A DNA stretch of 64,000 nt from Periplaneta americana. Taxonomy: Eukaryota > Arthropoda > Insecta > Blattodea > Blattidae. Of the stretch, positions 46,701 through 51,134 are shown piece after piece (position 1 is the stretch's first letter; each line of letters starts with the position of its first letter). Location of the stretch: the NCBI RefSeq assembly GCF_040183065.1, contig NC_091123.1:5336501-5400500 (forward strand), read 5' to 3'. A program made the translations under genes and the position numbers. Below the pieces are notes generated by a model. It was not told where the DNA came from, ran no database searches, and saw nothing but the letters and a program-made list of their open reading frames with translations.

Positions 46701-48958
46701 CGAAGAGAATGAGAAGAAAAGAAGGGTAAGAATAAAGTGATAAGTGCAGAGAAAGTGAGAAATGATAGTAAATGAAAAAGAAAACAACAAAGATAAAAAC
46801 AGAGATCCCCAAAATACTACAAATACTACTAGGGAATCTTGTAGGACTATTTTCAAAAAACTACAAATAATGCCCATGGCTTGTCAGTATATCTTTTCAT
46901 TAATAATCTTCCTCGTATGTAATCGTGAAAACTTTGTAACTAATTCAACAGTTCATAGCATAAATACACGTCAAAGAAATGACTTTCATACTCCATCGGC
47001 AAGTCTATCGTGCTATCAAAAAGGAGTGCGTTATATGGCAGTAAAAATTTTTAACAGCCTTCTTATCGATATATTTTATTTATTTCTTTTTAATTTTATT
47101 GGGTTATTTTACGACACTGTATCAACATCTAGGTTATTTAGCGTCTGAATGAAATTAAGGTGATAATGCCGGTGAAATGAGTCCGGGGTCCAGCACCGAA
47201 AGTTACCCAGCATTTGCTCGCATTGGGTTGGGGAAAAACCCCGGAAAAAAACCTCAACCGGGTAACTTGCCCCGACTGGGATTCGAACCCAGGCCACCTG
47301 GTTTCGCGGCCAGACGCACTGACCGTTACTCCACAGGTGTGGACCCCTATCGATATAAAAAATGAAACTCAAAACATAAGATTATTTAGAGCCAAATTGA
47401 AGAAGTACCTAATTTCTCACGCCTTCTATTCTGTAGGTGAATTCATGACATTCAATAACACTTCATGAAATTGATGCTAAAACTTTGTGTTGTACTAGTA
47501 GACTATATTGTAAATCTCGTCTGTATATATTTCATCTAGACTGTGACTATGAATTAAGATTTTTATAATAGGTAGTATTAAGTTTTTTGACTTGTTCCAT
47601 ATTCTAGCTGTAAGCAATGTATGAATACCATGGAATGTTAATAAATACAATACAATACGGTACATGAGTCGTTGCTGTAGATCCCTAAAAGCCAAAAACA
47701 TATAATTACAATCAACTCCGGTTATAGTGAACCTCTGTTGACCAGCATATTTTGTTCACTATATCCGAGGTTCACCAAAACCGAAGTGTTACGTTTTTAT
47801 ACTACTGACGTTGCTATACATACAATATTAATGTCCACTTGGGACAGACCACGTTCAGTAGCAGTAATAATGTTCGCTTTATCTTCCAACTTAAAAACAC
47901 TTTACGCTTCGACATCCTGATGTTCACAGTTCAAAACTTGAATCTAATCTGGCCATGTAGGTAGTAGGCACTGACTGATTTCGCACCTCTTCCCACTAGA
48001 GGTATGCTACTGTGTACTCGGCCTTGGAATTTCCCCGGGTTCACTTTTAGAAAAATGTGGAAGGAAGGGTTGAGGACCATTATACTGTAATCCTTCTTGT
48101 ATTTACCCTTTGGTCATAGCCTGTTGTGGGCTATCTTCTGAAGACAGATAGCCTACAACGGCCTGAAACTAGTCAACAAGGTACCGTACCTAGTATTTAA
48201 CACGTGAAATGGTGAAACTAGCGGTGAGGTAATTCCGGTGATTTCGGAAGTGAAAATTGTTGAATTTATATGGGATTTTTTGTTGTATAGAAGCAATTGA
48301 TCGTATATGCAAGATAGATATAATTAAAGCCAACAAACCAAACCTAACTTGCCACAGATTCGTATTACTGAATACGGTATGTAAGGTGTATAAGAGGTGT
48401 ATGAAGGGAACTACCTGAACGCTAGTTTATACTTAAACGGCTGCATCACTGGATATTGCGCAACATATATAATTTTTGGTTTTCTCACACAAACCAGTTA
48501 CTTATTATGGCTGATACAAAATTGACGTAATTATCTATCATATTCTAACAAAACGTTATCGTCTAATTTCCATTACATTCCTAAGTGTACATTATTTCTC
48601 CATTTCTTTTCACTGTTAAATTACATTTCTAATGTTGGTTGTAGGATAATATTAATTGCGAACATAATTTCATTAGCGTACAATACATTTATAAGAATCG
48701 CCTCAACAGATTTCGCAGCAGCCATAAGAAGCAATCGGTGTAAGATTAAAATTATTTTAATTTTTTCTCATGTCTACTTTGTCCCCCAAAAAATAGACAC
48801 AAAATAATATTATATTATTTATTAGCCTCGTCCTTTGTATACTTAACCTCAAAGCAATACTTTTCAAATCTAATTATAATTTAGGTTAGTAAATGAATTT
48901 CACTTACCATAGCTCCCTTTACCTCGGCCGATACATCGGAATATTCCAAGAAATCCAT
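16343..48958 (-). CDS. Ssrp1: SSRP1, FACT complex HMG-box subunit (15 coding exons)
   Basis: SSRP1 pairs with SPT16 in FACT, the nuclear histone chaperone that handles H2A-H2B during transcription and replication. The fifteen exons listed below, all with AG/GT borders and matching phases, join to 2478 nt (825 residues plus stop). Order: N-terminal PH-like dimerisation domain (about 1-190, GWNWGTAKFNGAVLSFEIG, VSQCTTGKNEVTLEFHQ); tandem PH middle domain (about 195-430, ending RSFDFEVETKSG and DEYGKLFDF); acidic region (432-515); lysine-rich linker; one HMG box (about 549-616); basic/acidic tail (690-825). Vertebrate and fly homologues are about 710-725 residues, so this one is about 100 longer, mostly from tail repeats and the exon 14 linker. 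The start is the only in-frame ATG before a conserved SSRP1 N-terminus. Introns hold most of the window's transposons. Identity is secure; exon 1 is the least certain because it is short. Confidence 0.95.
16412..16663 (-). repeat. In-frame 84-bp x 3 minisatellite in the SSRP1 tail
   Basis: Three consecutive units each encode PAEKKK(A/T)APAK(V/G), then KKEKKESEDEDDEIDE. Unit 2 has T at position 7 and unit 3 has G at position 12. An imperfect partial unit (KVKKEKKDSDEEDEPAE) precedes them. The repeat alternates a Lys-rich block with an acidic block. Confidence 0.93.
17118..18826. mobile_element. TIR element nested in the pogo-like element
   Basis: GGGTCGATTTCTAAAAC begins the left end and its complement ends the right end, with ATT flanking both (17115-17117 and 18827-18829). 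Subterminal GTGGT/ACCAC-rich and CCGTGGTC motifs repeat near both ends. The interior holds a LINE 3' scrap (17645-17705) and a unit of unknown class (17706-18180). No transposase recognised. Confidence 0.65.
17645..17705 (-). pseudogene. LINE 3'-end scrap
   Basis: TTGTTTTCTAATGCCAGGCG, then GTCATTTGACCTCTTGCACT and CCAATATTT, matches the 3' end of the LINE at 23876-23935. About 60 bp remain. Confidence 0.75.
18930..19127 (-). pseudogene. pogo/Tigger transposase N-terminus (CENP-B/Psq HTH), decayed
   Basis: The minus strand from ATG 19127 reads MSVK, a TGA stop, then KALSVSEKLEILRKYDENST, LTQKQLSDALGIPSSTLRMI and IKNRDSI. This is the classic SEKLEI..GIPSSTL..I.KN helix-turn-helix of pogo and CENP-B proteins. 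A second stop follows after 65 codons. The DDE catalytic domain was not found. Confidence 0.85.
19601..20370. other. SSRP1 intron 14, dispersed-repeat sequence
   Basis: 19735-19770 (ATTCTCACCCCTTCA) resembles 58732-58746, and 19850-19940 resembles 14110-14200. AAAACCGG(C/T)CAAGTCA occurs twice (19988 and 20168) and a related AAAATCGGCCGCGTCA once. No coding domain. Confidence 0.35.
20371..21345. repeat. 80-bp tandem array with 239-bp higher-order period
   Basis: The marker AGGGAAATTTCAG (or AAGG variant) recurs at 20371, 20451, 20534, 20614, 20694, 20773, 20854, 20933, 21012, 21093, 21172 and 21251: twelve units of 79-83 bp. Units with TTCCTTAATGAG in place of TTGCTTAATGAG precede 20694, 20933 and 21172, exactly 239 bp apart. 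The middle of the array is therefore built of repeated trimers. It lies in SSRP1 intron 14. Confidence 0.92.
21362..21690 (+). mobile_element. tRNA-derived SINE inserted into the 80-bp array
   Basis: The head TTAGCTGAATGGCAAGAGC (A box) and GGTTCGAATTC (B box) is followed by a unique body and a 3' (ATT)n tail. ATTATATCAGTAG to the left and ATTATATCAATAG to the right look like a diverged 13-bp target duplication. Array-like sequence (ATTATAAAACTTACCTAGTA) resumes after it. Confidence 0.75.
21768..21862. repeat. Two-copy tandem repeat of about 44 bp
   Basis: CAGGGAAATTTTAACATTAT followed by CAGACT(T/C)AGTGAACGCAA occurs twice in a row, then an (AAAT)n run. Confidence 0.9.
22134..22412 (-). CDS. 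Ssrp1: SSRP1 exon 14 (end of HMG box, Lys/Ser linker)
   Basis: Residues 597-689. It starts EWEGKAAKLKEEYAKAMKEY, the third helix of the HMG box. An Ala/Gly stretch (GGAAAAGGG), a Lys-rich segment, and AFKSKEYISDVDSSSSDENE follow; the FKSKE..S..SSS block is conserved in SSRP1. It ends at a GTGAGT donor, phase 0. Confidence 0.95.
22413..23491. other. SSRP1 intron 13, left part
   Basis: AT-rich; 22610-22690 has repeated AATCGATTAATCGAA-like palindromes. No gene or mobile element recognised. Confidence 0.35.
23492..24585. mobile_element. Long-TIR element with central LINE fragment
   Basis: 23492-23850 and 24250-24585 are inverted copies. Shared blocks include GGAGACATTCTGAGC/GCTCAGAATGTCTTCGG, TAAAGAAATGATACT and CTTTTACCCTTAAAACT. 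The ends read TGGTGATTCACAAGGATTTA and the complement of CAGGATGATTCACGAGGATT; the right end abuts TA. The terminal motif recurs at 15850-15872. Confidence 0.75.
23876..24247 (-). pseudogene. Jockey-like LINE ORF2 C-terminus
   Basis: Minus-strand ORF 23882-24247: PDLPRNSSVAAFRLATGHDC, LAKHLHRIGIY and CPLCNSNQEMDLEHLKIC, a zinc-knuckle-like region that follows RNase H in this LINE type, ending after ARGQMTLLLNAWH. Only the 3' end is present. Confidence 0.85.
24742..24930 (-). CDS. Ssrp1: SSRP1 exon 13 (HMG box, first two helices)
   Basis: Residues 534-596. Lys/Arg-rich entry (SEKPRKKRAKKEKDENRPKR), then PPTAFMLYLNASREKIKADN and PGIAVTDIAKKGGEMWRDLK. The aromatic core positions F558 and W589 are present. 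The shortened WRDLKDKS-EWE junction with exon 14 matches the fly form rather than the longer vertebrate one. Confidence 0.96.
25247..25930. repeat. 20-bp minisatellite with 60-bp higher-order unit
   Basis: About 34 copies of CCTTGTTCTCCTTATATTCC-type units. Three variants (GATCTC TTTGT, GTTCTC CTTATATTAC, GTTCTC CTTATATTCC) alternate to give a 60-bp block, perfect for four blocks from 25321. On the SSRP1 sense strand it is a purine-rich GGAGAACAAGG repeat in intron 12. Because 20 is not a multiple of 3, long open frames arise on both strands; they are not genes. Confidence 0.96.
25931..26418. other. SSRP1 intron 12, remainder
   Basis: No repeat with a partner and no coding signal. Confidence 0.35.
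26419..26542 (-). CDS. Ssrp1: SSRP1 exon 12 (acidic to basic transition)
   Basis: Codon 492 (Glu) is split over introns, then residues 493-533: YDSNPTPSDSDEEGSGDSDG, then an almost unbroken Lys/Glu run. Acceptor TTCATAG, donor GTAAGC. Confidence 0.93.
27068..27249 (-). CDS. Ssrp1: SSRP1 exon 11 (acidic intrinsically disordered region)
   Basis: Residues 432-491 plus two bases. DKPSYADDFGDSDQEDEPDA, YLARVKAEAEE, then ESEDESTDEDFNPDQQESDV. The DAYLxRxKxE and DESFNP-like blocks are conserved in SSRP1. Donor GTGAGT, phase 2. Confidence 0.95.
27295..27545 (-). mobile_element. tRNA-derived SINE (family of 5722)
   Basis: Full-length in minus orientation. The head GGCGTAGCTCAGTCGGTTAA (A box) and GGTTCGATTCCC (B box) precede a body with TTTCCGAGTTTTTCCCCAAC and ATCCTCTGCCTCATCTCG, ending ACAGCACCGTTAAATAAC. 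It lies 46 bp from the acceptor of SSRP1 exon 11. Confidence 0.85.
27615..28229. mobile_element. MITE of about 0.6 kb
   Basis: TTACTAGAGTCGATGGCAAT then TCGGAAGGCAGT at left pairs with the complement at right, TTACTAGACTAGACGGCATT then TCGGAAGGCGGT. The interior is GC-richer, with CAAGATGGCCGGC near 27914, and has no ORF with a domain. Confidence 0.68.
28230..28507. other. SSRP1 intron 10, unassigned
   Basis: AT-rich, with several TTACT/AGTAA repeats. Nothing recognised. Confidence 0.3.
28508..28722 (-). pseudogene. LINE 3'-end fragment (family of 4785-5660)
   Basis: On the minus strand it starts in the VGRPEG region, continues through [32 protein letters not shown] and CCTGTGCAAGATTA-type sequence, and ends at a TAAGTAAGT tail. 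5' truncated. Confidence 0.88.
28723..29641. other. SSRP1 intron 10, unassigned
   Basis: AT-rich unique-looking sequence. No gene, RNA or element with defined ends seen. Confidence 0.3.
29642..29905 (-). pseudogene. Unrecognised ORF remnant, probably transposon-derived
   Basis: Minus strand 29642-29821 reads NVRNSIHKVIESSGSLISIH, LNHLTSDATGG, VGYMGIEIKNYG and SPTKEKINKLKQN. Upstream, KKTEYLICRGA, a stop and LRKQSVKIV continue the frame. The composition is protein-like but I do not know the family. It sits inside SSRP1 intron 10 on the SSRP1 strand with no splice sites in suitable phase. Confidence 0.4.
30218..30350 (-). CDS. Ssrp1: SSRP1 exon 10 (end of middle domain)
   Basis: Arg387 is split with exon 9, then residues 388-431: SFDFEVETKSGVVHTFSSIE, KDEYGKLFDFITSKKLRVKN and RGKS. 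Highly conserved SSRP1 block. Acceptor TTGCAG, donor GTAAGT. Confidence 0.97.
30440..31175. other. SSRP1 intron 9, unassigned
   Basis: 30440-30620 is GC-richer (GAAGCTTGGGGTGA, CTGTGCCACAGCCATC) and may be part of a dispersed repeat, but no partner is in the window. The rest is AT-rich with nothing recognised. Confidence 0.3.
31180..31429. mobile_element. MITE, 250 bp, AAAT target duplication
   Basis: GAAGGGTACACGGGAATAAC then GATCAAGGTCCAT at left and its complement at right (one mismatch) form near-perfect 33-bp TIRs. AAAT flanks both ends (31176-31179, 31430-31433). No coding capacity. In SSRP1 intron 9. Confidence 0.88.
31828..32965. mobile_element. TIR element of about 1.1 kb, GTAT target duplication
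   Basis: GGGCTATTCCATATGAAATC at left and the complement GGGCTATTCCATCTCAAATC at right. GTAT flanks both sides (31824-31827, 32966-32969). The centre (32286-32490) is GC-richer than the rest, with several CpGs. No transposase recognised. Confidence 0.82.
33329..33487 (-). CDS. Ssrp1: SSRP1 exon 9 (middle domain)
   Basis: Gly334 is completed from exon 8, then residues 335-386: HSGTPAIGCSYKAAAGYMYP, LERGFIYVHKPPVHIRFEEI and NSVNFARSGGGT. Two acceptors are possible; the upstream one (ATGCAG) restores the conserved GHSGTPAI, while the one at CTCAG breaks the frame. Donor GTAGGT, phase 2. Confidence 0.96.
33488..34245. other. SSRP1 intron 8, unassigned
   Basis: AT-rich, with one purine-rich patch (33661-33676). 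Nothing recognised. Confidence 0.3.
34246..34510 (-). pseudogene. LINE C-terminal zinc-knuckle fragment
   Basis: Minus strand: HELGWECGN, a stop, then GRCILCGEIETIKYILLTC, VKTDWNEHSLMKREWLLFSN, EIVLAEISRITNEQIIKSLR and TYFWKIRKSE. The CxxC-ET.KYILLTC pattern is the post-RNase H Cys-rich motif of arthropod LINEs. Low divergence, one internal stop. Confidence 0.75.
34511..35074. other. SSRP1 intron 8, unassigned
   Basis: May continue the LINE upstream of 34510, but frames are broken and I cannot assign it. Confidence 0.3.
35075..35203 (-). CDS. Ssrp1: SSRP1 exon 8
   Basis: Glu291 is completed from exon 7, then residues 292-333: EELQEKYEGKLSKEITGPTY, EVMGKVMKSIVNRKITVPGG, FV. Corresponds to the EKRFEGRL..SLYE-like block between the two PH subdomains. 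Acceptor TTACAG, donor GTTAGT (less common), phase 2. Confidence 0.95.
36450..36492. mobile_element. MITE fragment matching the left end of 60130-60376
   Basis: AACAGATAACTCCTCGCTAC then GTTAAAATCGGCA matches 60141-60173 with two differences. It is preceded by CTAG (36446-36449), the duplication seen at the full copy. Cut short by the Jockey-like sequence to its right. Confidence 0.65.
36493..37405 (+). pseudogene. Jockey-like LINE 3' end with RNase H domain
   Basis: ORF 36598-37167: KWLHIYTDGSTIDNNSGSGI, NFDAEIMAIHISFQQL, VILSDSKAALYAI and HWIPAHCGIAGNETADFLAK, i.e. the four RNase H catalytic positions D-E-D-D in order. A one-base shift in an A-run near 37140 moves to the frame IPRKSAVAKFRL, LAKHLNKIGIYTNPNCLLCN, EDHLITC. 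Ends SLPKPGIR, stop, and an (AAC)n tail. Inserted in the minus-strand LINE within SSRP1 intron 7. Confidence 0.9.
37656..38197. other. SSRP1 intron 7, unassigned
   Basis: AT-rich, nothing recognised. Confidence 0.3.
38198..38335 (-). mobile_element. SINE 3' part, 5' truncated
   Basis: Matches 47096-47218 almost base for base (GGGTTATTTTACGAC, CAACATCTAGGTTATTTAGC, GGGGTCCAGCACCGAAAGTT). The tRNA head is missing. Confidence 0.85.
38818..38921 (-). CDS. Ssrp1: SSRP1 exon 7
   Basis: Residues 257-290 plus two bases: VSLDPPIKQGQTRYHYLVFL, FGQEEDITIELPFS. The DPPIKQGQTRYH block is a hallmark of SSRP1. Acceptor TTTCAG, donor GTATGT, phase 2. Confidence 0.97.
38922..39800. other. SSRP1 intron 6
   Basis: AT-rich; no element with identifiable ends. 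Confidence 0.35.
39801..39936 (-). CDS. Ssrp1: SSRP1 exon 6
   Basis: Arg211 is completed from exon 5, then residues 212-256: GRYDIKIYQSFFQLHGKTFD, YKIPMSTVLRLFILPHKDSR, QMFFV. This is the most conserved stretch of SSRP1 (first PH subdomain of the middle domain). Acceptor TTTCAG, donor GTGAGT. Confidence 0.98.
40240..41330. repeat. Pyrimidine-biased repeat region in SSRP1 intron 5
   Basis: 40490-41170 is strongly T/C-rich on the plus strand, with a C10 run near 41110. The motif AACACATGGTGTATA occurs at both 40308 and 41181. Similar purine-rich sequence in opposite orientation occupies 46500-46800. Open frames across it are compositional and have no domain. Confidence 0.55.
41331..41638. other. 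SSRP1 intron 5, unassigned
   Basis: GC-moderate patch (41385-41420, GCCACTCGCACCTGCACCCC) of unknown origin. Confidence 0.3.
41647..42608. mobile_element. hAT-like non-autonomous element
   Basis: CAGAGGTCTGCATCGGACG at left and the complement CAGAGTGCTGCATTGGAG at right have the hAT-type CAGRG..TGCA start. Flanks GTATGCAA (41639-41646) and GCACGCAA (42609-42616) match at 6 of 8 bases, as expected for a decayed 8-bp duplication. Contains a 28-T run near 41919. No transposase. Its right end is 69 bp from the exon 5 border. Confidence 0.75.
42677..42756 (-). CDS. Ssrp1: SSRP1 exon 5
   Basis: Residues 185-210 plus two bases of codon 211: VMKQASVISLSGDAITIFKE, IQCLTP. Matches the conserved GDAI.IF.E.QCLTPRGRYD junction. 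Acceptor TACCAG, donor GTATGT. Confidence 0.96.
43273..43371 (-). CDS. Ssrp1: SSRP1 exon 4
   Basis: Residues 152-184: NDDAPVSLMEMRFHIPSSEL, AGDVDPVEAFHQQ. Conserved NDDA..SLMEMRF..P block. Acceptor TTACAG, donor GTAAAC, phase 0 on both sides. Confidence 0.96.
43682..43737. repeat. (AT)n microsatellite
   Basis: About 54 bp of uninterrupted AT, 26 bp from the exon 3 donor in SSRP1 intron 3. Likely length-variable. Confidence 0.95.
43763..43978 (-). CDS. Ssrp1: SSRP1 exon 3
   Basis: Residues 80-151: EQEKIAKFFTSNYKKEMLEK, ELSLKGWNWGTAKFNGAVLS, FEIGSNTAFEVPLNHVSQCT, TGKNEVTLEFHQ. Very close to animal SSRP1. Acceptor TTTAG, donor GTACGT. Confidence 0.98.
44370..44965 (+). pseudogene. LINE 3' end, third family
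   Basis: ORF 44395-44916: IEQATDFNYLGVFLGNDRTK, RETLLKFYNVLALPVLMYGS, ECWTLNKS, RVEAAEMRFLRYVAGYTLLD, KWFEHVSRMNEERLPRM and SRGRSTKRWSDQL. It ends in a (GAT)n tail (44938-44958). This is the RT thumb/C-terminal region; 5' truncated. In SSRP1 intron 2, opposite strand. Confidence 0.85.
45278..46135 (+). mobile_element. MULE (Mutator-like) deletion derivative
   Basis: The left end GGACAACTGGCCACAGAGGC and the complement of the right end, GGACAATTGGCCACAGAAAA, are TIRs. The right end holds three tandem copies of a TCTGTGGC(C/G)AATTGTCC unit with ATTACCAATT-type spacers. The left has a second subterminal unit (CAACTCGCCACATAGG). The interior encodes the N-terminal part of a FLYWCH/MULE transposase. 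A clear 9-11 bp target duplication was not found. SSRP1 intron 2. Confidence 0.75.
45448..46215 (+). CDS. FLYWCH-type zinc finger / truncated MULE transposase ORF
   Basis: 255 codons, no stops. Residues about 7-70 fit a FLYWCH zinc finger (FTKSERGSDKLMYLGYMYTR, VVWHRDMRGGCNATV, SEHKNHSAD): one Cys and the H-x-x-H pair are present, but the usual Cys after W is replaced (WHR), so zinc binding is doubtful. Residues 127-190 resemble the start of a MULE transposase domain (YTKTVQGESWLLYFEPEDNV, IIFATNSHLNKLLWSHFWIM, DGV). There the coding stops matching: the frame runs straight into the right TIR and translates its repeats as SVANCP units. The DDE catalytic part is absent. An open frame this long in decayed surroundings suggests a fairly young insertion. 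Confidence 0.7.
   Translation: MAEEIRFTKSERGSDKLMYLGYMYTRLRENENGVVWHRDMRGGCNATVTLAEDGSSVVKEPSEHKNHSADWGRIKAKECVENMKARAGTSREPKSIIIQNELQRIASEANVNLPKKPSIKKTVRRARKLRLSPEPKNIDELNAIADRYTKTVQGESWLLYFEPEDNVKVIIFATNSHLNKLLWSHFWIMDGVVNSLFVANCLSVANCPYYQFSVANCPSYQFSVANCPEPCFFFYLIYQYNFIYKANLQWYIKFE
46244..46429 (-). CDS. Ssrp1: SSRP1 exon 2
   Basis: Residues 18-79: CPGRLKLTDQHIIFKNSKTG, KVEQITASDMDIVNWQKLVG, TWGIRIFLKNGTLHRFGGFK, EG. N-terminal domain; IIFKNSKTGKV is a family hallmark. Acceptor TTAG, donor GTAAGT. Confidence 0.97.
46500..46800. repeat. Purine-rich tract in SSRP1 intron 1
   Basis: Almost pure A/G on the plus strand (GAAGAAAAGAAGG, GGGAGAGAAGATAAGATAAG). The mirror composition occurs at 40490-41170, so these may be opposite-orientation copies of one degenerate repeat. 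The overlapping minus-strand ORFs are compositional. Confidence 0.6.
46870..47663 (+). pseudogene. LINE 3' end (fourth family), split by a SINE
   Basis: Left part: ACQYIFSLIIFLV, NSTVHSINTRQRNDFHTPSA, SLSCYQKGVRYMAVKIFNSL. Right part after the SINE: IKNETQNIRLFRAKLKKYLI, SHAFYSVGEFMTFN, NTS, stop. The two join in frame across one copy of the 10-bp duplication. The 3' UTR ends in a (CAATA)n-like tail near 47648-47660. Confidence 0.85.
47074..47347 (-). mobile_element. Full-length SINE with 10-bp target duplication
   Basis: The tRNA head is on the minus strand near 47345-47265 (B box GGTTCGAATCCCAG). Body: CCGGGGTTTTTCCCCAACCC, AACTTTCGGTGCTGGACCCC. 3' end: GTTGATACAGTGTCGTAAAA. TATCGATATA flanks both sides (47064-47073 and 47348-47357) with no mismatch. 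Confidence 0.93.
47709..47915 (-). pseudogene. Second pogo/Tigger-like fragment
   Basis: TA, then CAATCAACTCCGGTTATAGT and AACCTC at left, a Tigger-like terminus. The minus strand from ATG 47915 reads MSKRKVF and, after a frameshift, KLEDKANIITATERGLSQVD, the start of a pogo-type helix-turn-helix. The transposase start lies only about 200 bp from the left terminus and heads toward it, so this is a deletion derivative. No right end was found. Confidence 0.6.
47920..48907. other. SSRP1 intron 1, right part
   Basis: Contains a hairpin at 48122-48159 (GTTGTGGGCTATCT / AGATAGCCTACAAC). Otherwise unassigned. Confidence 0.4.
48908..48958 (-). CDS. Ssrp1: SSRP1 exon 1 (start codon)
   Basis: Residues 1-17: MDFLEYSDVSAEVKGAM. 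Matches the family pattern M..LE..DV..EVKG.M. Phase 0, donor GTAAGT. The codon context (AAAATGG) is acceptable. It is short, but the family match makes the start convincing. Confidence 0.92.
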
Positions 48959-50277
48959 TTTATAGAATACTAATTTCACTTTATATTACTATTACTTCAA
49001 TATTTGCACCATTCCCAACACAAAACCCTCCTAACCCGGGAAAATGGCGACACCTCTGTTAACGATGTCTATACAGGCTCAGCAACATTGTATAATGGAA
49101 TTTCTCAATTGCTCTTCGGAATGGTTTTAAATTAATTCATATTTTGCGCATTTATTGTGTCGTTATAAATTTTTCTTTAATACTAATCCCGTATTGCTCA
49201 AACTAATGTGAGTTACCATAAAATTACATGTAATTACCAAAGACGTTTTATAGTTTAATTGCATAAAGAAATTTTTCTGGTAAATATTGTAACGTTGTAA
49301 CTCCAGACTCCAATAGATGGCTCTGACAATGACCTTCAAATTTTGTTGGTTGGCGGGGGGGAGGAGAGGATTTGAAGACAAACTCGAAGATTGCCTAAAT
49401 TATTCTTAACATATTTTATAATAACAGTGTCGTGTTGTAAAGGTGAGATTATTGGTAAATATATATAAACATAGAATATCTCTGAAGGAAACTTGACACA
49501 TGTGACTTGTTATTCGGATCTTTTGGAGAACTGTATTCTGGTCGTTATTCGATTTATCCTGTATGTAAATCAGTGTCATTAATATTCACGTGAAGCGAAA
49601 ATAAATTATTAATACTAATAAATAACATCTCATAGTCAAATGACTATGATTCATAAATACGCAATTAATGCCTGATTGCAAAATGTTCTTTTAATTAGTG
49701 CTATTCGTCATTCGTCTCAATTTCTTCCTTTCTTTCAATGCATGATATCACCGCTAAAATAATACTCCCGATGTGTGTGTGTGTGTGATACAAAAGTGTA
49801 TGTACAGTACTACAGTGTGCAGTTGTCTGCTGAGTGCTGACTGGAGCTTTTTGGGCTGAAAGGTAAACTGTAAAGGCTGTGCTGTAAAGGTAAACGGTAT
49901 TATTTTTCGTTTTTAAAAGAAACATTAGGTTTTGTTAAATGTTCAGTAAAATCCACACATAAAATTCAAGAATGAATCTCTTTCTGTTATTTTATTTTGG
50001 AACAGATGTATTATAGCACCCATTCTAAATATAAAAATATGCATTGTCGCAAAAAAAAAAAAAAAAAACGGAAACGGAAGTACCCTTTCAATCAATTATC
50101 GATATAGTTTTTATTATGTTGCCATTGCCAACCAATCAATATTGTTGTAAAATTAGTTTGATCCACTGCCTGCCAACGAGTTGCTGCCTGCTCCTAAGAT
50201 CATTTTAACAATGCTTTCACTAAAACAGAGTATTTTCAAATTCCAACGGTAGGTGCAGCACCAACCAGCTTTTATCT
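48959..50277. other. Region upstream of SSRP1
   Basis: Contains the 5' end and probable promoter of SSRP1. 49030-49060 is GC-richer (CTAACCCGGGAAAATGGCGA). A short (GT)n lies at 49770-49788. 49995-50090 resembles 10110-10180. I see no other gene. Confidence 0.4.
49036..49052 (-). promoter_or_regulatory. YY1-like site near the SSRP1 start
   Basis: The minus strand reads TGTCGCCATTTTCCCGG, close to the CGCCATTTT core of YY1/Pho sites that often sit at or just after TATA-less transcription starts. It is about 80 bp upstream of the ATG. Function inferred from motif and position. Confidence 0.35.
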
Positions 50278-50513
50278 AAGCTGCATCTACACGGTTCAAT
50301 TTTCCATGTGCATAGGCATGCAATCTGGAAAGAACATTGAAAGAATAAAGCTTAAAAACGCGCGTTCAGTTAAGATGCATGAAGATTTTGTGTCTACATG
50401 GTGCGCCGTTTTGGACGTCATTTTCATTACGTATATATATTAATTAATATTAAATATCAATTTGCATGCATGAATTTGAAAAAAAAAAAATTTGAACCGT
50501 GTAGATACATCTG
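50278..50513. mobile_element. MITE, about 235 bp
   Basis: GCATCTACACGGTTCAATTT at left pairs with AAATTTGAACCGTGTAGAT at right. Near-palindromic; no ORF. The duplication is unclear (TAA and TGA at the edges). Confidence 0.7.
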
Positions 50514-51134
50514 AGTTCCTCGGTAATAATTGAATATAGAATTGAGACAGGATGCAACCATCGCCTACCTTGTTGCATAATTCAGTAACTGCTTTGCTTC
50601 CAATAAATTCAAGTTAACAGTTTTTTCTTATTCCTCAGTGATAAACTAGCTGTAATAATAATTTTATTGTTATGATATTATAAAGTAATACAATACATTA
50701 TAAAATTATGTATGAAATTCGTTTAATATTTTATAAGGCGTATGGTTTTACTTCTTGAGTTTTGTTTTTCCATTTTCAATGGTATCAAATCATTACATAT
50801 TTTAATTATTGATGGGATCAACGTCTCAACTCTCATTATAAAGGAACTCTAGTTACAGATAATGACGGATTTATTATTTCATCTGTCCAATTTATATTAG
50901 AGTAGATAATGTACCGAGATGTATTCATGTATTCCTATAGTGATTCATGTTACACGTTTGATCATTGAATGTGCAAGCAGGCGGTGGTTTGATCATAATC
51001 ATGGCGGCAATTTCGAATGCTATAGTTAAATATAACGAAGTGAATTAAATTCTTCCTGTTAGTTTAAAATGTAACCCTAGAGATGGAATTATCCATGAAT
51101 GTTGTGTGGTTTTTTTATGTGATTGTGGAGTGAA
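50514..51134. other. Intergenic between SSRP1 and the beta-trefoil gene
   Basis: AT-rich. ATCATGGCGGCAATTTCGAA at 50995 looks like a YY1-type start-site element or a short upstream frame (MAAISNAIVKYNEVN, stop). It could belong to the Merlin-like element that follows or to a noncoding first exon of the gene at 51974. Confidence 0.3.
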
